Shown piece after piece: positions 44,978 through 61,884 of a stretch of DNA of 64,000 nucleotides. The DNA is from Dallia pectoralis. Taxonomy: Eukaryota > Chordata > Actinopteri > Esociformes > Umbridae. The notes below the pieces were generated by a model. That model was not told the DNA's origin. It did no database searches and worked only from the letters and a program-made list of their open reading frames with translations. The stretch lies in the NCBI GenBank assembly GCA_029465975.1, contig CM055756.1, positions 6,799,362 to 6,863,361 of the forward strand, given 5' to 3'. A program made the translations under genes and the position numbers. How positions within the stretch are numbered: position 1 is the first letter of the stretch; every line of letters begins with the position of its first letter.

Positions 44978-47545
44978 AACACTTTCACCTAATTTGACTA
45001 ATGACTAATGTTTAGGGTTAGTGGATAGTTTGTTAAAATGTTACTGATAGTCAGTAGATAATATGTCTACAGACTCACTTTTAGTACTATCAAAAGAAAG
45101 TATTAAAACCAAATTTGAAAACAATGAAAAGCGATTACAAGAGTATGAGCAACTGGGAATTTGAATTATAACATGTTAGATTACTATAGTACAATATATG
45201 GGACCAATTTGCAGATACCAAAGTCTCAACAGATTTGGGTTTTGTCGAACGTGAACATATTTCAGAAAGACATCACGCACTTCCACAGCCATAACCCCTC
45301 TGATTTACAGATAGATCAGTTTCAGTCTGGCGTCTCAAAACAGATACACATGAAGCTATTAGGTTCAAACACTTTCCACACAGGGTGGAGTAAATAAGAG
45401 TTTATTCGTCGAGTATTGGTTTCAAAATCAATCTGTGGAATAGACAGCAGATCAACATCCCACAAACGGAACAGCGGTACATTCAATATGCAGGAAAGAT
45501 GAGTAAAGTGGTTGCTGAATGTGAATGTAGCACACATGACTTGTTCATATCGCAGAACCACAATGGTGACTTTTGTTCACGCTACATAAGGAAGCTGTTG
45601 CGGACGGCAAGTATCCAATTGGCAAGTATTAAATACATCTTTAAGGAATGGCATATTTCCCAATGATTTTGAGATTTATATTGTCCAAACTGTCCTCTTT
45701 TTGGTGCAGTGAAAAAAAATGCGGCACACATTCAACATGTTACCTTATAGCACCTATCTGTCAATCTTAGAAGAAGTATGTCAATGTCAGATGAAGTATG
45801 TCAATGTCCGAAGGAGTATGTCAATGTCCGAAGGAGTATGTCAATGTGAGAAGAAGTATGACAATGTCAGAAGGAGTATGTCAATGTCAGATGAAGTATG
45901 TCAATGTCAGAAGAAGTCACAGAAAGACATTCACAGATTTGTCCCACAACACTCCAGCAGTGCCTAGGTTGTATGCGTTGTGTCATTCTCACAGGTGAAA
46001 AGGAATCTTTGCCCTAATCACGTTCTGTTCACTCTGGATCGGCTTTCATTTAAGGGGCCTTTAATTTTTTGTTCTGTTTACAAATCCCTTAGCTATTGCC
46101 AGACACTGCAGCCCAGACACTATGCCTCAACTCAAATATATTTCTATGATCCACATATTTTGGAAAAAGTATTTTGTGACAACTTTCTTGTAAAAAGGCT
46201 TTATAAAAACAATTTGATTGATTAGTTATTACATGTACGATCAAAATTGTGAAAACATGCATTTGCTTTGTCGTTTTGGGGTATGGTGTGTAAATGAAGT
46301 CTATTAGACAACAACATTTTGAGAAAGCAAGAGGGATATAAAGTGAGAGAGAGATTTGACATAAATAGCATCTTATGGGGAACAGAGGAAAAAGACAAAT
46401 CAACTGTAAAGGGAGAGATGGATGGATAGAGAGAGAGAGAGGGAGAGGTGACAATGTCGGTCTAGGATTCCCTCAGCAAAGCCCTGACATAGGGACAAAC
46501 ACATTGGGGATTTCAAAAATGATTGTGGGGGAAGTCGTCAGATATGTCATGAGTCAGAACACACTCACAATTCCAACAGCAGAATGGACATACAAACAGA
46601 GACTATTAAATATATATATGGTGGGTGGCACGCTCTGTGTTTGGTGTAGTGAGGAAGGATGAAGCCAGGCACAGGAACAGATGGCGTTACGTGGTTCTTT
46701 AAATGATGTAGAATAAACCCAACACGCTCGTTGTTGTCTGTATATCACTAGAACTTGTATCAACAATAACAAACGTACAAACGTTCAAGACACCGCGTTC
46801 AGAGGTCCAAAGAACACTTAATAGAACCCTTAGGGCACAAAAGCTGAACCACTATGGATAATAGAGAACACATAGTACGACACGTAACATGCAACAATTC
46901 CACACAAAGACATGACCAAACACAGGGGACCTAAATACACTTCTAATGAGGGAATGGGCACCAGGTGTAAATGATGACGAGACCGGACAATAATGTGTTG
47001 GGGGAAGGTACGATGGCAGCTAGAAGGCCGGTGAAGACAAACGCCAAAGCCGGCCTGCAGGTGGCGGTAGAACAGCTATGGTGGGAGCTCTGGCACCAGG
47101 ATACTTCTGCTAACCGGTGTTGCTTGTCAAAGGTCTATATTTCTGACTCATTAATGAACTAGTCAAACCTTGCAACAGAATGACTCAATAAACTGGGATT
47201 ACATGAGTAATATCCAGGAACTTCTGAATGCGAGTTTGAAAAACCCTGGTGTTTGTTTTTATCTTAAAATGTATCTAACGCTTGAAATTTTTAAACAAAT
47301 AAAAAATGTCAGCCTAATTGTCCTGTGTGTTCTGTATCTACTGAGTGGGCATGGCCTGAAAGAAACGACTGATTGTGCCATCATGGTGTAATGTGTTTAG
47401 GTCAGTATTTGCAGACAAATTAGCATATACCTACTTTAAAAAACGCACATTGCCTACACAGTGGTAGGTCTAGAAGGCCTTTTTGCGGCATGTAGTAATG
47501 TCACTATTAGTGCGTTTTTTGCCATAGAGAGGTGTACGAGCTACA
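44978..47545. other. Intergenic with Tc1 remnant and small repeats
   Basis: The first bases continue the Tc1 relic cut by the LTR element. A 20-bp array, GTATGTCAATGTCAGATGAA, lies at 45,772-45,915. At about 46,650-47,090 a segment with CCTAAATACAC, GACGAGACCGG and GCAGGTGGCGGTAGAAC resembles an LTR fragment of fish Gypsy type, but no paired copy or boundaries were found. I recognise no gene. Confidence 0.45.
45772..45915. repeat. 20-bp minisatellite
   Basis: About seven copies of GTATGTCAATGTCAGATGAA, with CCGAAGGA and GAGAAGAA variants. Confidence 0.9.
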
Positions 47546-47547
47546 GT

Positions 47548-47790
47548 CCATTGCATTGCATTGGTGCGAGAACCAGCTCATTGCATTGCATTGGTGAGGG
47601 AACCATCCCATTGCATTGGTGAGGAACCAGCCCATTGCATTGCATTTGTGAGAGAACCAGCCCATTACATTGCATTGGTGAGAGAACCAGCCCATTGCAT
47701 TGCATTGGTGAGAGAACCAGCCCATTGCAGTGCATTGGTGAGGGAACCAGCCCATTGCATTGCATTGGTGAGGGAACCAGCCCATCGCAG
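47548..47790. repeat. 30-bp minisatellite
   Basis: About eight copies of a 30-bp unit containing CCCATTGCATTGCATTGG and TGAGAGAACCAG. It ends about 30 bases before a CT-rich, CpG-containing stretch that may be a transcription start. Confidence 0.93.
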
Positions 47791-47819
47791 TTCAATCTAA
47801 AGCGGGAGTGGCATTGTCT

Positions 47820-47972
47820 CTGCACACAGAGCTCTCTCTCTCTCCTCTCTCGCGCCCTCATCAGTCGCGCGCGCCGTGCAGCTGAATCAACGGCGTCGAC
47901 AGAGGATTAAAAAAAAACGCCTCTTCGCTTCAGTCGTCGGACGCATCGTTCGGGGGAGGAAAATCCGAAGAG
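47820..47972 (+). other. Candidate non-coding first exon
   Basis: A CT-rich initiator-like tract (GCTCTCTCTCTCTCCTCTCT) is followed by CpG-rich sequence (GTCGCGCGCGCCGTG, CGGCGTCGACAG, CGTTCGGGGGAGG). It ends in a fitting donor, CCGAAGAG|GTACAGT, at 47,972/47,973. It has no long ORF. In mammals ADGRL1, whose first intron is long, lies near ADGRE5, which makes a latrophilin 5' exon one option; that identity is inference only. Confidence 0.35.
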
Positions 47973-50090
47973 GTACAGTAACAACGTGTACGCCTTCTGA
48001 GGGAATATAAATGAGTGATTTAATGTGATTTAATTGTTAGAGAAATAAACCTGTTTACAGGTAAACGGACCTATATGGCACCGGGGCTCGTACAGTCGCT
48101 TGCCGCGCACAGCCACCTGCCCTGAGGTAAAGCTATGCGTTGCCCATTGGCGCAACAGTAGCGGGCGTGAGTTTAAGGCACATACTATTGGTATTATTTG
48201 CTGGTTCGTGTTGTCTGTAGTTGTTTACGGTGTTTTTCGATAGGCCACACTACAGACATGCCTTATAGCTCGTTTATTCGTTGTTATGTAGCCCGCCCTC
48301 AGGTTAGCGTATGTGCGAGACGTCGGGTATTTGCTTTACATATTTCGGTTATGTTTTGAGTAGCGACACATCTGCGATACGTTTATATAGGACACATGTA
48401 TAGGCCTATAGTTGTTGTTTGGCTACTTGTGAAACCGAATTCAATGGACCCCATGTTTGTCTCAGGCCGATGGACAGATGTGAGGGGGGGATTTGGAGGG
48501 AGATGAGGATAATACTGTGCCGGTCGGCATGTGAGCTGATCTCCAGCCAGCTATAGGTCTGTGCTCCCAGGCTGTTGCACTCACCGTGACTGACCATATG
48601 CGGGCTGCCTGGCACTCTTTTAAACGGAACATCACGTTGTCGTCACACGCGCTATAGGTCAGTGGCGCCAAGTTGACACGCTGTGTGTGCACGCGCTAGC
48701 TGTGTGTGCACGCGCGCGGTGGATGATATGGATTCAACCGGGTCGAACAGTTTCTTCCGGAGAGAAATGCAAGTCTAATTGCGCGTGTGTGTTAGAGAGA
48801 GATGGAGAGAGAGAGATTGTGAGTGATATATCAGCGGTTGTTGGTGCACCGCGGCTACCCCGTCTCCGCCTTGTCTCCACAGGCGGTCATTTAATAAAAG
48901 CTAAGATCACGTATATACGGATCACACACCGGAGTGACCGGGGCGATCTGGCCCCTCGCAGCGCACGGGAAGTGGAAGGAACGCACGCACTGACCGTGAT
49001 TTATTGTAATCAAAGAGCGACGATTCATGACCACTGCATTGGTTCTCGTTCGGCTACAGAGTTCCCGGCCATCACACGCTCGTCTATTACATTCTATATT
49101 ACATTCTATATTACATTTTATATGCCATTCTATAATTAATCAGGTTGTCGGCTGAATTGAGATGAGGTCTGTTTTACTCGGAGGAGTTCTGAGTGATGGG
49201 ATCTTTTGGATAAACCGTCATGCTGATAAAGTCCATTGCGGTTGAGTCAGCACTATGGACAGCGCACTCTGCTGATTCAGTTGGTCACGGTACAGGACGC
49301 CTGAAAGAAGGCGGTCGAGCACGCTGGTGCTTGTATCTAACGTATGCATACATTATAATTCTATATAAACCAAACGATGAGGATGATGATGATGAGGTTA
49401 GTTTATGAATACATTTTGCATTTTTTACTATTTTTTCCTTTTTAACCTTATTTATTACAAACAGTACACTCTGTTTATGTGCGTAAAACATCTAATGTAA
49501 GATGTTTCATAGGTATTGTTTCTGCATTGACTAAGTACCCGGTTAAAAGGAATGTCAACACAGTCGATACCTCAATACAGTCATAATGCCTTTTTATTAC
49601 GTTGTGCATCACATCCAGTGAGTGTCTTGTGTATATTACTTTTACATGGGCTATCTCCAGTATTGAGCTAGGAGGCGTTGGTGTGTGATGTGTTTTAGAA
49701 ATCTTTTGGACCTGGAAGTTATATGGATTTAGTTTAGCAATCATTGTTTTATTTGACAGGGCAATTATTAACCACTGCCTGGTTAGAACGAAACCCTCCA
49801 GCCCTCCAGGTCCCAGGTCAACATAAAGTAACCTTTCTTATCACGATAACTCACTTTGTTTGGACCAGAGGTTGAAGGGCTTTAGCCAATCACCCAGTCA
49901 GTCAATATTGGATGGGAGCGGTTAAGCCTATTTGGTTGTTATGGCACCAACGTGTCACATTATAATGAATAACTTAGGTAATCTCACAAACACTGTTCCT
50001 CTGTGGACAGGATCTCCAATATGTGTGGAAAAATATAGGTTTGTTGACATAGTTTCAATCGTTTATGCATTGATATATTTGTTCATTTGA
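47973..50090. other. No coding sequence seen; CpG-bearing then AT-rich
   Basis: If the preceding exon is real, this would be its first intron. The part to about 49,080 keeps scattered CpGs and could belong to the promoter region. A short triple TTACATTCTATA repeat lies at 49,088-49,130. No exon was recognised. Confidence 0.4.
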
Positions 50091-50094
50091 TGGT

Positions 50095-50445
50095 TGTTTG
50101 ATATGTTGTGAGGGAGACAGGTTGTATTTACATGGTTGTTTGATGTGTGAGAGAGACAGGTTGTATTTACATGGTTGGTTGATGTGTGAGAGAGACAGGT
50201 TGTATTTACATGGTTGGTTGATGTGTGAGAGAGGCAGGTTGTATTTACATGGTTAGTTGATGTGTTGAGAGGTGTGAGGGAGACAGGTTGTTTTTACATG
50301 GTTGTTTGATGTGTTGAGAGGTGTGAGGGAGACAGGTTGTTTTTACCTGGTTGGTTGATGTGTTGAGAGGTGTGAGGGAGACAGGTTGTTTTTAAATGGT
50401 TGGTTGATGTGTTGAGAGGTGTGAGGGAGACAGGTTGTTTTGGTC
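50095..50445. repeat. 39/52-bp minisatellite
   Basis: Units of GTGTGAGAGAGACAGGTTGT plus ATTTACATGGTTGGTTGAT (39 bp) pass into longer units with an inserted GTTGAGAGGTGTGAGG (about 52 bp). Confidence 0.9.
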
Positions 50446-51800
50446 TGGTTGATATGGCCCAATGTGATGATGTAACACACTGGGGATAACTGTGTGTCCA
50501 TTTTTGGCACAAGGAAGGTGTTGTATGCTTGTGTGTGTGTGTCTGTGTAGGAATGTATGATTCACTGTGTGTGTTTGGGTATGTTTAATTCTGTGTGTGT
50601 TTTTGTGTGTCTGTGTCTCAAGATGCGGCACCATCTGCCATACTTTCTGGTCTGTGCCAATTACCTCCCTCTCTCCCCTGTTTAGACCAACCCCAAATCA
50701 CACAACTTACATCTTCCTAGATAGAGAAACTAACGAGCGGAAGATATGTACACAGTTTTGAGGATGGAATGATGGGAGAGACAGACGATTAAGGAAATGT
50801 AAATACCTCCGCTCTTTATCTAGGGCCTCTGTCAGATTTTTAACTGATTGTCCAGTACACAGGCGACACAAGATGTAGCTTACTGGGCCAGTTTCTGAAT
50901 AGTTGCTCGTTTGAATTCAACAGCAAACAACGGGATCTGTCAATCTGTTCTCGTCACTTCTTGAGCAAGTCACTTCCTTGTTCCAGCTTTGCTGGCAATA
51001 AGGGCCGATCCCTGGCTCGTAGTCCACGGGAATACACTTGTACAACACTTGTACTGTACATGTGTATGAGTGGACCCGGACAGACATAAGCACTCTGTAT
51101 TTGACAAAGAGGGGATTTTGCAGGAATAAAACTGACCCAGTTTCATTTGGCATCTGTGCTGCACACACATCGGTCCATCTCACTGTTTCTCTCTCTGTTT
51201 CGCTCTCTGTTTCTCTGTCTGTTTCTCCCGCTGTCTCTCTCTGTCTCTCTCCTTACATCTCTACATCTTTAAATCATTCAGACATATAGCGCCCTGTCAA
51301 AAATGTAGGTACTCTGCTGCACACATAAGCTAGCTTTGCACTATAGACAATATATGTGTTTCTGCACATGGGGGAATGTTTTTACATCGTCCAGCCCCAG
51401 AGGCAGCGGCAGGTTTAGCTGCACTCTGAACACATCATTCTAATTAAGCTGACTGGAAATGTATTTTTTCGCCAAGTCAAGATAACATAACGTGCAATGC
51501 CTTTATTTAAGTCACTGTAACAATCATTTAGTCCAAGAATATTTTAGCAGTAGTTTTAGGAAATTTTCAATGATGAAATATATGACTGGTGAAGTTGCAT
51601 TTTATTCGACTGAAAGTCACAAAATGCAAAACAATGCAGGTGCCATGCAGGTGAATATCTTCCGAGTATGAATTATCATTCGCAGTAAAAGACAGATCAA
51701 TATGCAAGCACTGTAAATGGATTTGCCAAAAACTCAACTGACTGGCTTTTACTCTCCTGTATGATTATATGAGTAGGTTCAGTCCTTATTAATTACACCA
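50446..51800. other. No gene seen
   Basis: Non-coding sequence with TG-rich (50,528-50,612) and CTGTTTCTCTCTCTGT-type (51,185-51,255) low-complexity tracts. Confidence 0.5.
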
Positions 51801-51802
51801 GC

Positions 51803-51942
51803 AGCCATCTCACCCTATAGCCCAAGACTGGTTGCCTACTGAAGCTAAGCAGGGCTGAGCCTGGTCAGTACCTAGATGGGAGACCTCCTGGTAAGAACCA
51901 GGTTGCTGCTGGAAGAGGTGTTAGTGAGGCCAGTAGCTCCAT
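51803..51942 (+). mobile_element. 5S rRNA-derived SINE fragment
   Basis: Positions 51,838-51,893 match the 3' half of vertebrate 5S rRNA, including the internal promoter: GAAGCTAAGCAGGGCTGAGC (box A) and AGATGGGAGACCTCCTGG (box C). They are followed by a non-5S body (GGTTGCTGCTGGAAGAGG). The 5' half is diverged, so this is a SINE or 5S pseudogene, not a functional 5S gene. Confidence 0.8.
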
Positions 51943-52039
51943 TCTCGTCTGTATGGGTCCTAATGCCCATAATCCTGCTTCGTGCACAGCCACTTCCATA
52001 TGACGCGTGCATAGTGCTCATGTTAGCCGCACTATTTTC

Positions 52040-52690
52040 TTATAGTACTAACACATTGTTCCTGTCTTTTCGTCTCTTTGTCGCCGTAAAAAATTTCCAC
52101 GAGTACACAAAATGCTGCCCATCAAACGATTTAAAAATGGTGTGGCATCATTTTGGGTACTCGTGGAAACAATAAACGGCGATGCATTGGGTGATAACAT
52201 TGCCCGGAGCATCACACTGCCTCCTCCGGCTTGTCGTCTTCCCACAATGTATCCTGGTGCCATCACTGACAGGTCTGCGGCTACGTGGCCCTCTAATGTG
52301 GCAGGGTGTGATGCACAGTATGTTGTGACACATTCTTCCTGTAACCATCATTAACATTTACTGTGACTTGTGGCACAGAGTAGACGCATACCCTCGCACG
52401 AGCGACCCCTGGGCGCCGACTCCCATTTCCCTGGTTTGTGGTTTGTAACTTCGTTGGTTGGTACTCACCGCTGATGACCAAGAGCACCCCACAAACCTTG
52501 CCGTTTCAACAGTTTGGCCCATATCAAAATCACATAGGTCCATTTGCTCCGGTCTATTTCTCCTGCATCCAACACAATGACTATGATCTAATCTACCCAG
52601 ACCAGGACATGTGCCTCTGTTAAGAGACGATCAACTTAATATGCTTCACCTGTGAGTGGTCATAATGTTTTGGCTCATCTGTGTATGTAC
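52040..52690 (-). pseudogene. Degenerate Tc1-like transposon (family A)
   Basis: The minus strand starts near CAGATGAGCCAAAACATTATG and encodes broken pieces such as VSQHTVHHTLPH, GPRSRRPVSDG and RRQAGGGSVMLRAM (Tc1 GGGSVMLW motif). An N-terminal piece, MDLCDFDMGQTVETARF, lies near 52,540. It is the same family as 13.2 kb and 56.8 kb and carries several frame breaks. Confidence 0.8.
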
Positions 52691-56770
<4,080 letters not shown>

Positions 56771-56774
56771 AGGT

Positions 56775-57415
56775 GGCACGTGTCAAATGGTAGTCTACAT
56801 GACTACCCAGGGTTTCCAAGCAGAACATCGCCCAGAGCATCAAACTACTTCCACAAGCTTGCTTGTCGTCTTCCCACTGTGCATCCTGGTGCCCTCCCCC
56901 CCTTAGGTAATCTGTTCACGTGTACACGGTCGGACAGGAATCATCGGACCAGACAACCTTCTTCCACCGCTCCGAGGTTTGGACGCTTGCATGCTAATTG
57001 TAGGCGCCTTCAACAGTGGACAGGGGTCATCCTTGGCATTCTGACAGGTACACAGCCGCATTTGTGGTCCATTCGGACCTGACGGAATTGCCTTCGTTGC
57101 CCTCGTGCATCGATGAGCCTTAGGCGTCCAACACCTTATCTCCGGTTTGTGGTTTGTCCTTTGTCTGTCAGTAGTCACTCACCACTGCTGACCGGGAGCA
57201 CCGCACAAGCCATGCCGTTTCAGAGATGCTCTGTCCCAGTCGTCCGGCCACTATTTGGCCCTGATCACCCAGGCCATTACTCTTTTCCATCTCTCCTGGA
57301 TCTGACGGGTTGACCGTAAACAACAGATTGTTTGCTGACCGTCTGATTTTGCCCAGACCCTGACATGTGCCCTTGTTAGGAGATGATCAACGTCATTCAC
57401 TTTCTCTGGCGTCGT
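56775..57415 (-). pseudogene. Degenerate Tc1-like transposon (family A)
   Basis: It shares with the 52.0 kb relic the blocks TGCATCCTGGTGCC, GAGCATCAAACTACTTCC and, at the other end, GACATGTGCCCTTGTTAGGA then GATGATCAACGT. Orientation is the same (minus) and it is more decayed. Confidence 0.7.
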
Positions 57416-59230
57416 GTTAATCCGCTACATGTCTCAGGAGGGAAACCTCATCAGGTTTGCATCACACTATGTAACTGATTACCCCCTTACTCAGAACACA
57501 ACTAGACTTCAGAGACACTCACCATTAACTCAATCCCTAGAAATATCCTGGAAATATCCTGGACACATTTGTCACGTTTGCCTTCACGGATGTCTGCGCA
57601 TTAACTTTGCGTACAATATTTTCAATGCTAAGTGGGATTCATTAATATGAACTATTGCTTCGGGATGTTTGTACAAATCTGTAATCCATATGCACAATGC
57701 TAAGATGTGGAATAAAGGAACTGGTTTTCACAGGCAGGCACTTTTGATCTTTAAAATGAATACTTTACAAAATATGTAATGTTTCAATTCATTGAAAAGT
57801 GTTCAGTTAGGTTTTTATTTGTACTGGTCAAGCGATAAATAATTTTGGCATCATTTTGGCATCATTTTGATATAATTTGGCCTCATTTTGCATGCACATA
57901 GCAATGTCATAATATCTGTGGGACCTAGTAAATGTCTGCTACTCTTAGAAATATATTTCTTGGTTGCATTGTTGTATTTCATGTACAACATTGTATATTT
58001 CTCACAGTCTTATAGGGGATTATTTTTGACCATATATGGGTAGTTAGGGGTTTGTCAAAATGCAAATAAGAAGGTCGTGCACTAGCACTTAATCAATGGT
58101 GAATTCCTTCAAGTGTGATTGATTTTCTTTTTTCTATTCTTTCAGTAAGTACATATTGAGGATGTTTTCTACAGTCTTTGTTGTATAGACGGACAGCAGC
58201 TATCAGCAGCGAAACTCAAAACAGGGTTCAGAGGTGAGTTAGGAAAAGAGGACGGGGTACTACTGGAAGATTTAATAAAGGTCAGCGATGGACTGATGCT
58301 GTGTGAGAAAAGCAGAGTAAAAAAAGAGGTAAAGATTATGACGGCCCAGTAATTTCAGGACATGTCCCGGGGCAGTGTTACCCTGAGGGTTCAGGAATTG
58401 GAAGATAAGAGAGAGAGAGACAAAATGAGGGAGTGAGACGGCGAGGGAAAGAAACGTCAGTGAGAAAGGAAAAGAACGAGAGATAGAGGAGAGAGAAGTG
58501 GTGGGAGAGAGAATTGGACAGTGGACAGTGAGAGGAGAGTGAATCGTAGAGAGAGGAGAGAGGGACATGGACGTTATAATGCTGTATTGGTCCTTGATCG
58601 AGGATGTCAATCAACAGAAGGCCAGACTAAGGACAGACAGATTGGGCATCAACTAACCCCGAAGCCTCAGATGAGAACCGACACACCGATAAAGACCCAG
58701 GAGAGTAAAAGCACGCCGAATCGGGAATGAACCACTCCCTGCAGATGAGGTCACACGGGGAGATATTCTAGCTTGTCTCAGTCGGGTTGTTATGGCGACC
58801 GCTTACACGGTCTCACACCCGCCGGTCCGCCGTCTGGCTTCCTTTCCCTTCACGCGGCACTCTGTCGCGTTGTCTTGCCGTGGACACGTTGTCCAGGTAA
58901 CCAGGGTGGAGTAGTGACGCTGGTGGTGATGCTCTTATCCGTGGTATAGTAGGGTAGTGGGGGCACCACCTGCTCCACCATTTACCTGCTCCACCATGTA
59001 CCTGCACAAGGTGTCCACAAAACTCGACCCCGTGGGAATCGCACCTCTGGGTTGTCGGCTCCACGCCAAGTATCCACACACAGTGTTTCTGGAACAGGGG
59101 ATGCTGACACCTTCATTTGGTTATATTGACATGCTGTATTTACTCATGTGTCGTGCACTGCGAATTGACCTCGTGACCTCCAGCTCTCCTCTGTCTTCTG
59201 CTTTCTCCACTCCTCCCATCCAACCTCCAT
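57416..59230. other. No gene confirmed
   Basis: Mostly AT-rich, then a purine-rich (GAGAGA) stretch at 58,380-58,570. A short segment ending GGGTTCAGAG|GTGAGTTAGG at 58,231 has a good donor and a possible acceptor near 58,170, so a non-coding exon is conceivable but unproven. Confidence 0.35.
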
Positions 59231-59515
59231 TCCACCACTTGGCCCACCCTGCTCCGGCTATATGCTAAACTGCCCATCACTATCAGGCCGTCACCCACCA
59301 CCAAGACATTTAAGGATTGACTTAAAACGTGTTTTTATTCATTGGCGTTCAAATTGGTTTTAGGGACATTTGTGCTTAAATGTCTTGTTTGTTTCTTGTT
59401 TGTATTTATCGTCATTCTAAGTGTATATAGATTGAACAACTTTGCACAGCACTTTGTTCAGCATTGGTTGTTTTTAAGTGTGCTTTATAAATACATGGAC
59501 TTGACTTGACAAAGC
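59230..59515. repeat. Dispersed repeat-like segment
   Basis: The pattern TTTAAGGATTGACTTAAAAC ... TGCTTTATAAATACATGGAC then TTGACTTGAC looks like the 3' tail of an interspersed fish repeat ending in short direct repeats. The class is unassigned. Confidence 0.35.
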
Positions 59516-59847
59516 TGCCCTGGCACTGAGAAACAGAGGAGTGACGGAAAGGTCTATTTTTAGATAGTACTTTCTAACATTGTTAGCCAGAGAGAGAGAG
59601 AGACAGTTTGGTAAAGAGAGTGTATGTGTGTGCATGTGGGTGAATAAGTGTACGTGTGAGTCTTTGGTTTTACTTGTGAATATCTGGTCTATACCTCTGA
59701 GAATATGGGAAATAATAGACAATTAGTTCAATTAGGTCCTCTGGGTGAGAGGAGATCTGAATGCTAGCGCCTGCCCTATATAGAACTAATTAGATATATA
59801 ATCAGTAGAGAGTATATGAGAGCACCCCCCTTGCAGAACAGGCCAGG

Positions 59848-60215
59848 ACTAACCCACAGTGCTGTTGTAGTAATAAACAGGACTAAACCACAGTGTTGTT
59901 GTAGTCATAACCAGGACTAGACCACAGAGTTGTTGTAGTAATAAACAGGACTAACCCACAGTGCTGTTGTAGTAATAAACAGGACTAGCCCACAGTGTTG
60001 TTGTAGTAATAAACAGGACTAACCCACAGTGCTGTTGTAGTAATAAACAGGACTAACCCACAGTGTTGTTGTAGTAATAAACAGGACTAACCCACAGTGT
60101 TGTTGTAGTAATAAACAGGACTAACCCACAGTGTTGTTGTAGTCATAAACAGGAATAAACCACAGTGTTTTTGTAGTAATAAACAGGACTAACCCACACT
60201 GTTGTTGTAGTCATA
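59848..60215. repeat. 34-bp minisatellite
   Basis: About eleven copies of a unit containing AACAGGACTAACCCACAGTG and TTGTTGTAGTAATA, with small variants (AACCAGGACTAGACC, AATAAACC). Confidence 0.95.
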
Positions 60216-61880
60216 CAATCCAGCAAATACACACACACATTTTCAGTCTTTTTAATCTATTCTCTCTTTTTCCAGTTTCCTTTTCTCGCTGTCTCTATCT
60301 TTTCTTCAGTGTGTGTGTGTATGTGTGTGAATGTACAAAGTGTGCAGCATTTTAATCCCCTCAACCTTCACCACGACGACTTAAGGGGAATAGCAGCCAG
60401 CGTTGAGTGAGGAGTATTACTGCAGGTACATAAGATGTCACGGTCAGTTCACAATACAGCATCTGTGTGTCCTCCTGTAAACCCTTACACCTCACCTGTC
60501 CGCCGCAGGGCTGTTAGTGCCACAGGATGTAGTTATTACATGGGAACGAACACGCACGTATAACAACCAATGGGGAAATCAGGTGAAACGGATCCGGATG
60601 TCATACGAAAAGGTGCGGTAACACACCGAAAAAGAAATTACATCATTAAATCCACCATTGTGTTCCTAGGCTCTACAGCACAGCCAGGTTGGGGACACGT
60701 TTCGGGTTGTGGGCTAGGTTGGGTTTTTTTAAATTAATTGGAAGGGCGCACATTTGTTATGGTAATTATATAAATAAAAACAATGAACTTGTCCATTTCC
60801 CTTCATGTTCTCCTCTTGGGCTTTTATACTTACATAATAAAAAATGCATTTTACATAATTCATAAGGCACCCCGTTTCGAGGGCCACTTGCAACAGTGTG
60901 GGGGCAGGATAATTTGGATGAAATGAAGATTGTCAATAATTGCTATTTTGAGAATCGAGTATTTTAACGACTATGCTGACAATTAGTTGAGTTATTCCGA
61001 TAAAAAATCACTGCTTTATTAAAATGCCCGGAAACAGTAAATAACTGCTGACAAAACTGCTGACGAGCGCTAAGTACCAATATATGTATATATATATATT
61101 CTGTGCGAACGTACACTCTGTCATCTTTAGAAACCTCTCACCCGCCCGCATCTGTGATTATTATGTTTATAACACGGTCTGCAGAATCCTTATTCCCTGA
61201 TATCATCGCTATCTCGTAAAATTGTTTACATCCGACGTAATGCCTTTTTACTGCTGCTGCATGTTACATGTATGATTTGGCAGTCTGGCTAACTGATCTC
61301 AGAACAGGCCGAGGCACGATTCAGGTTCAACGGATGGTCATTTGTTTTGATTATGAGCACCCCAGGAAATTGTTACGGGACACATTCCAACTATTTCCTT
61401 ATTGTTATACTCTCTGTTTCATTAGGAATTCTCAAAAGTTCTTGTTTCAACGGGGTACAAATATGAGTCGACACAGTTCCCAAACTTAATCAGAATCAGG
61501 TTTATTTCGGGTTTGTGAGTCTGTTTACACACACAAGGATTTGTTTCTGACCACTAGCTGCAGCTTTTAGAACACATTTTTTAAGACATTTTAAGACGTA
61601 CACAAAACAGTGCAACGAGAGCAAAACACACGAACAGTCCAGAGACCCTGCCTAGTTGTCATTTGTACTGGGTAAATATAGGATGTGTTATATATATCTG
61701 AAGTGCAAAGGAGCGGTGTCTAGATGTGTGAGCAGATTGCAGTCACACCTCAATTAAGTACTGAATATTTTAATTTAATTACCGTTTTTCTAACACTATA
61801 TTGCCGATGAACAACAATTAATTGTTTTATAAATCATGTATTTGTTCTTAAGAGTAGAGTTCTGAGTATAAAACCCTGTG
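60216..61880. other. No gene seen; repeat-like element at 61,488-61,760
   Basis: AT-rich non-coding sequence. AATCAGAATCAGGTTTATTT with TTTACACACACAAGGATTTG (61,488-61,550) resembles a widespread fish interspersed repeat that may extend to about 61,760. A short TATATA run lies at 61,085-61,101. Confidence 0.4.
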
Positions 61881-61884
61881 GAAA

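Noticed and set aside
46650..47090. Possible solo LTR
   Set aside because: The sequence style is LTR-like but no TG..CA ends, target duplication or second copy could be found.
51838..51893. Functional 5S rRNA gene
   Set aside because: The 5' half is not 5S-like and there is no T-run terminator at the expected end.
58173..58232. Possible untranslated exon ending GGGTTCAGAG|GTGAGT
   Set aside because: The donor is good but the acceptor is weak and no coding frame follows; mentioned only in the interval note.
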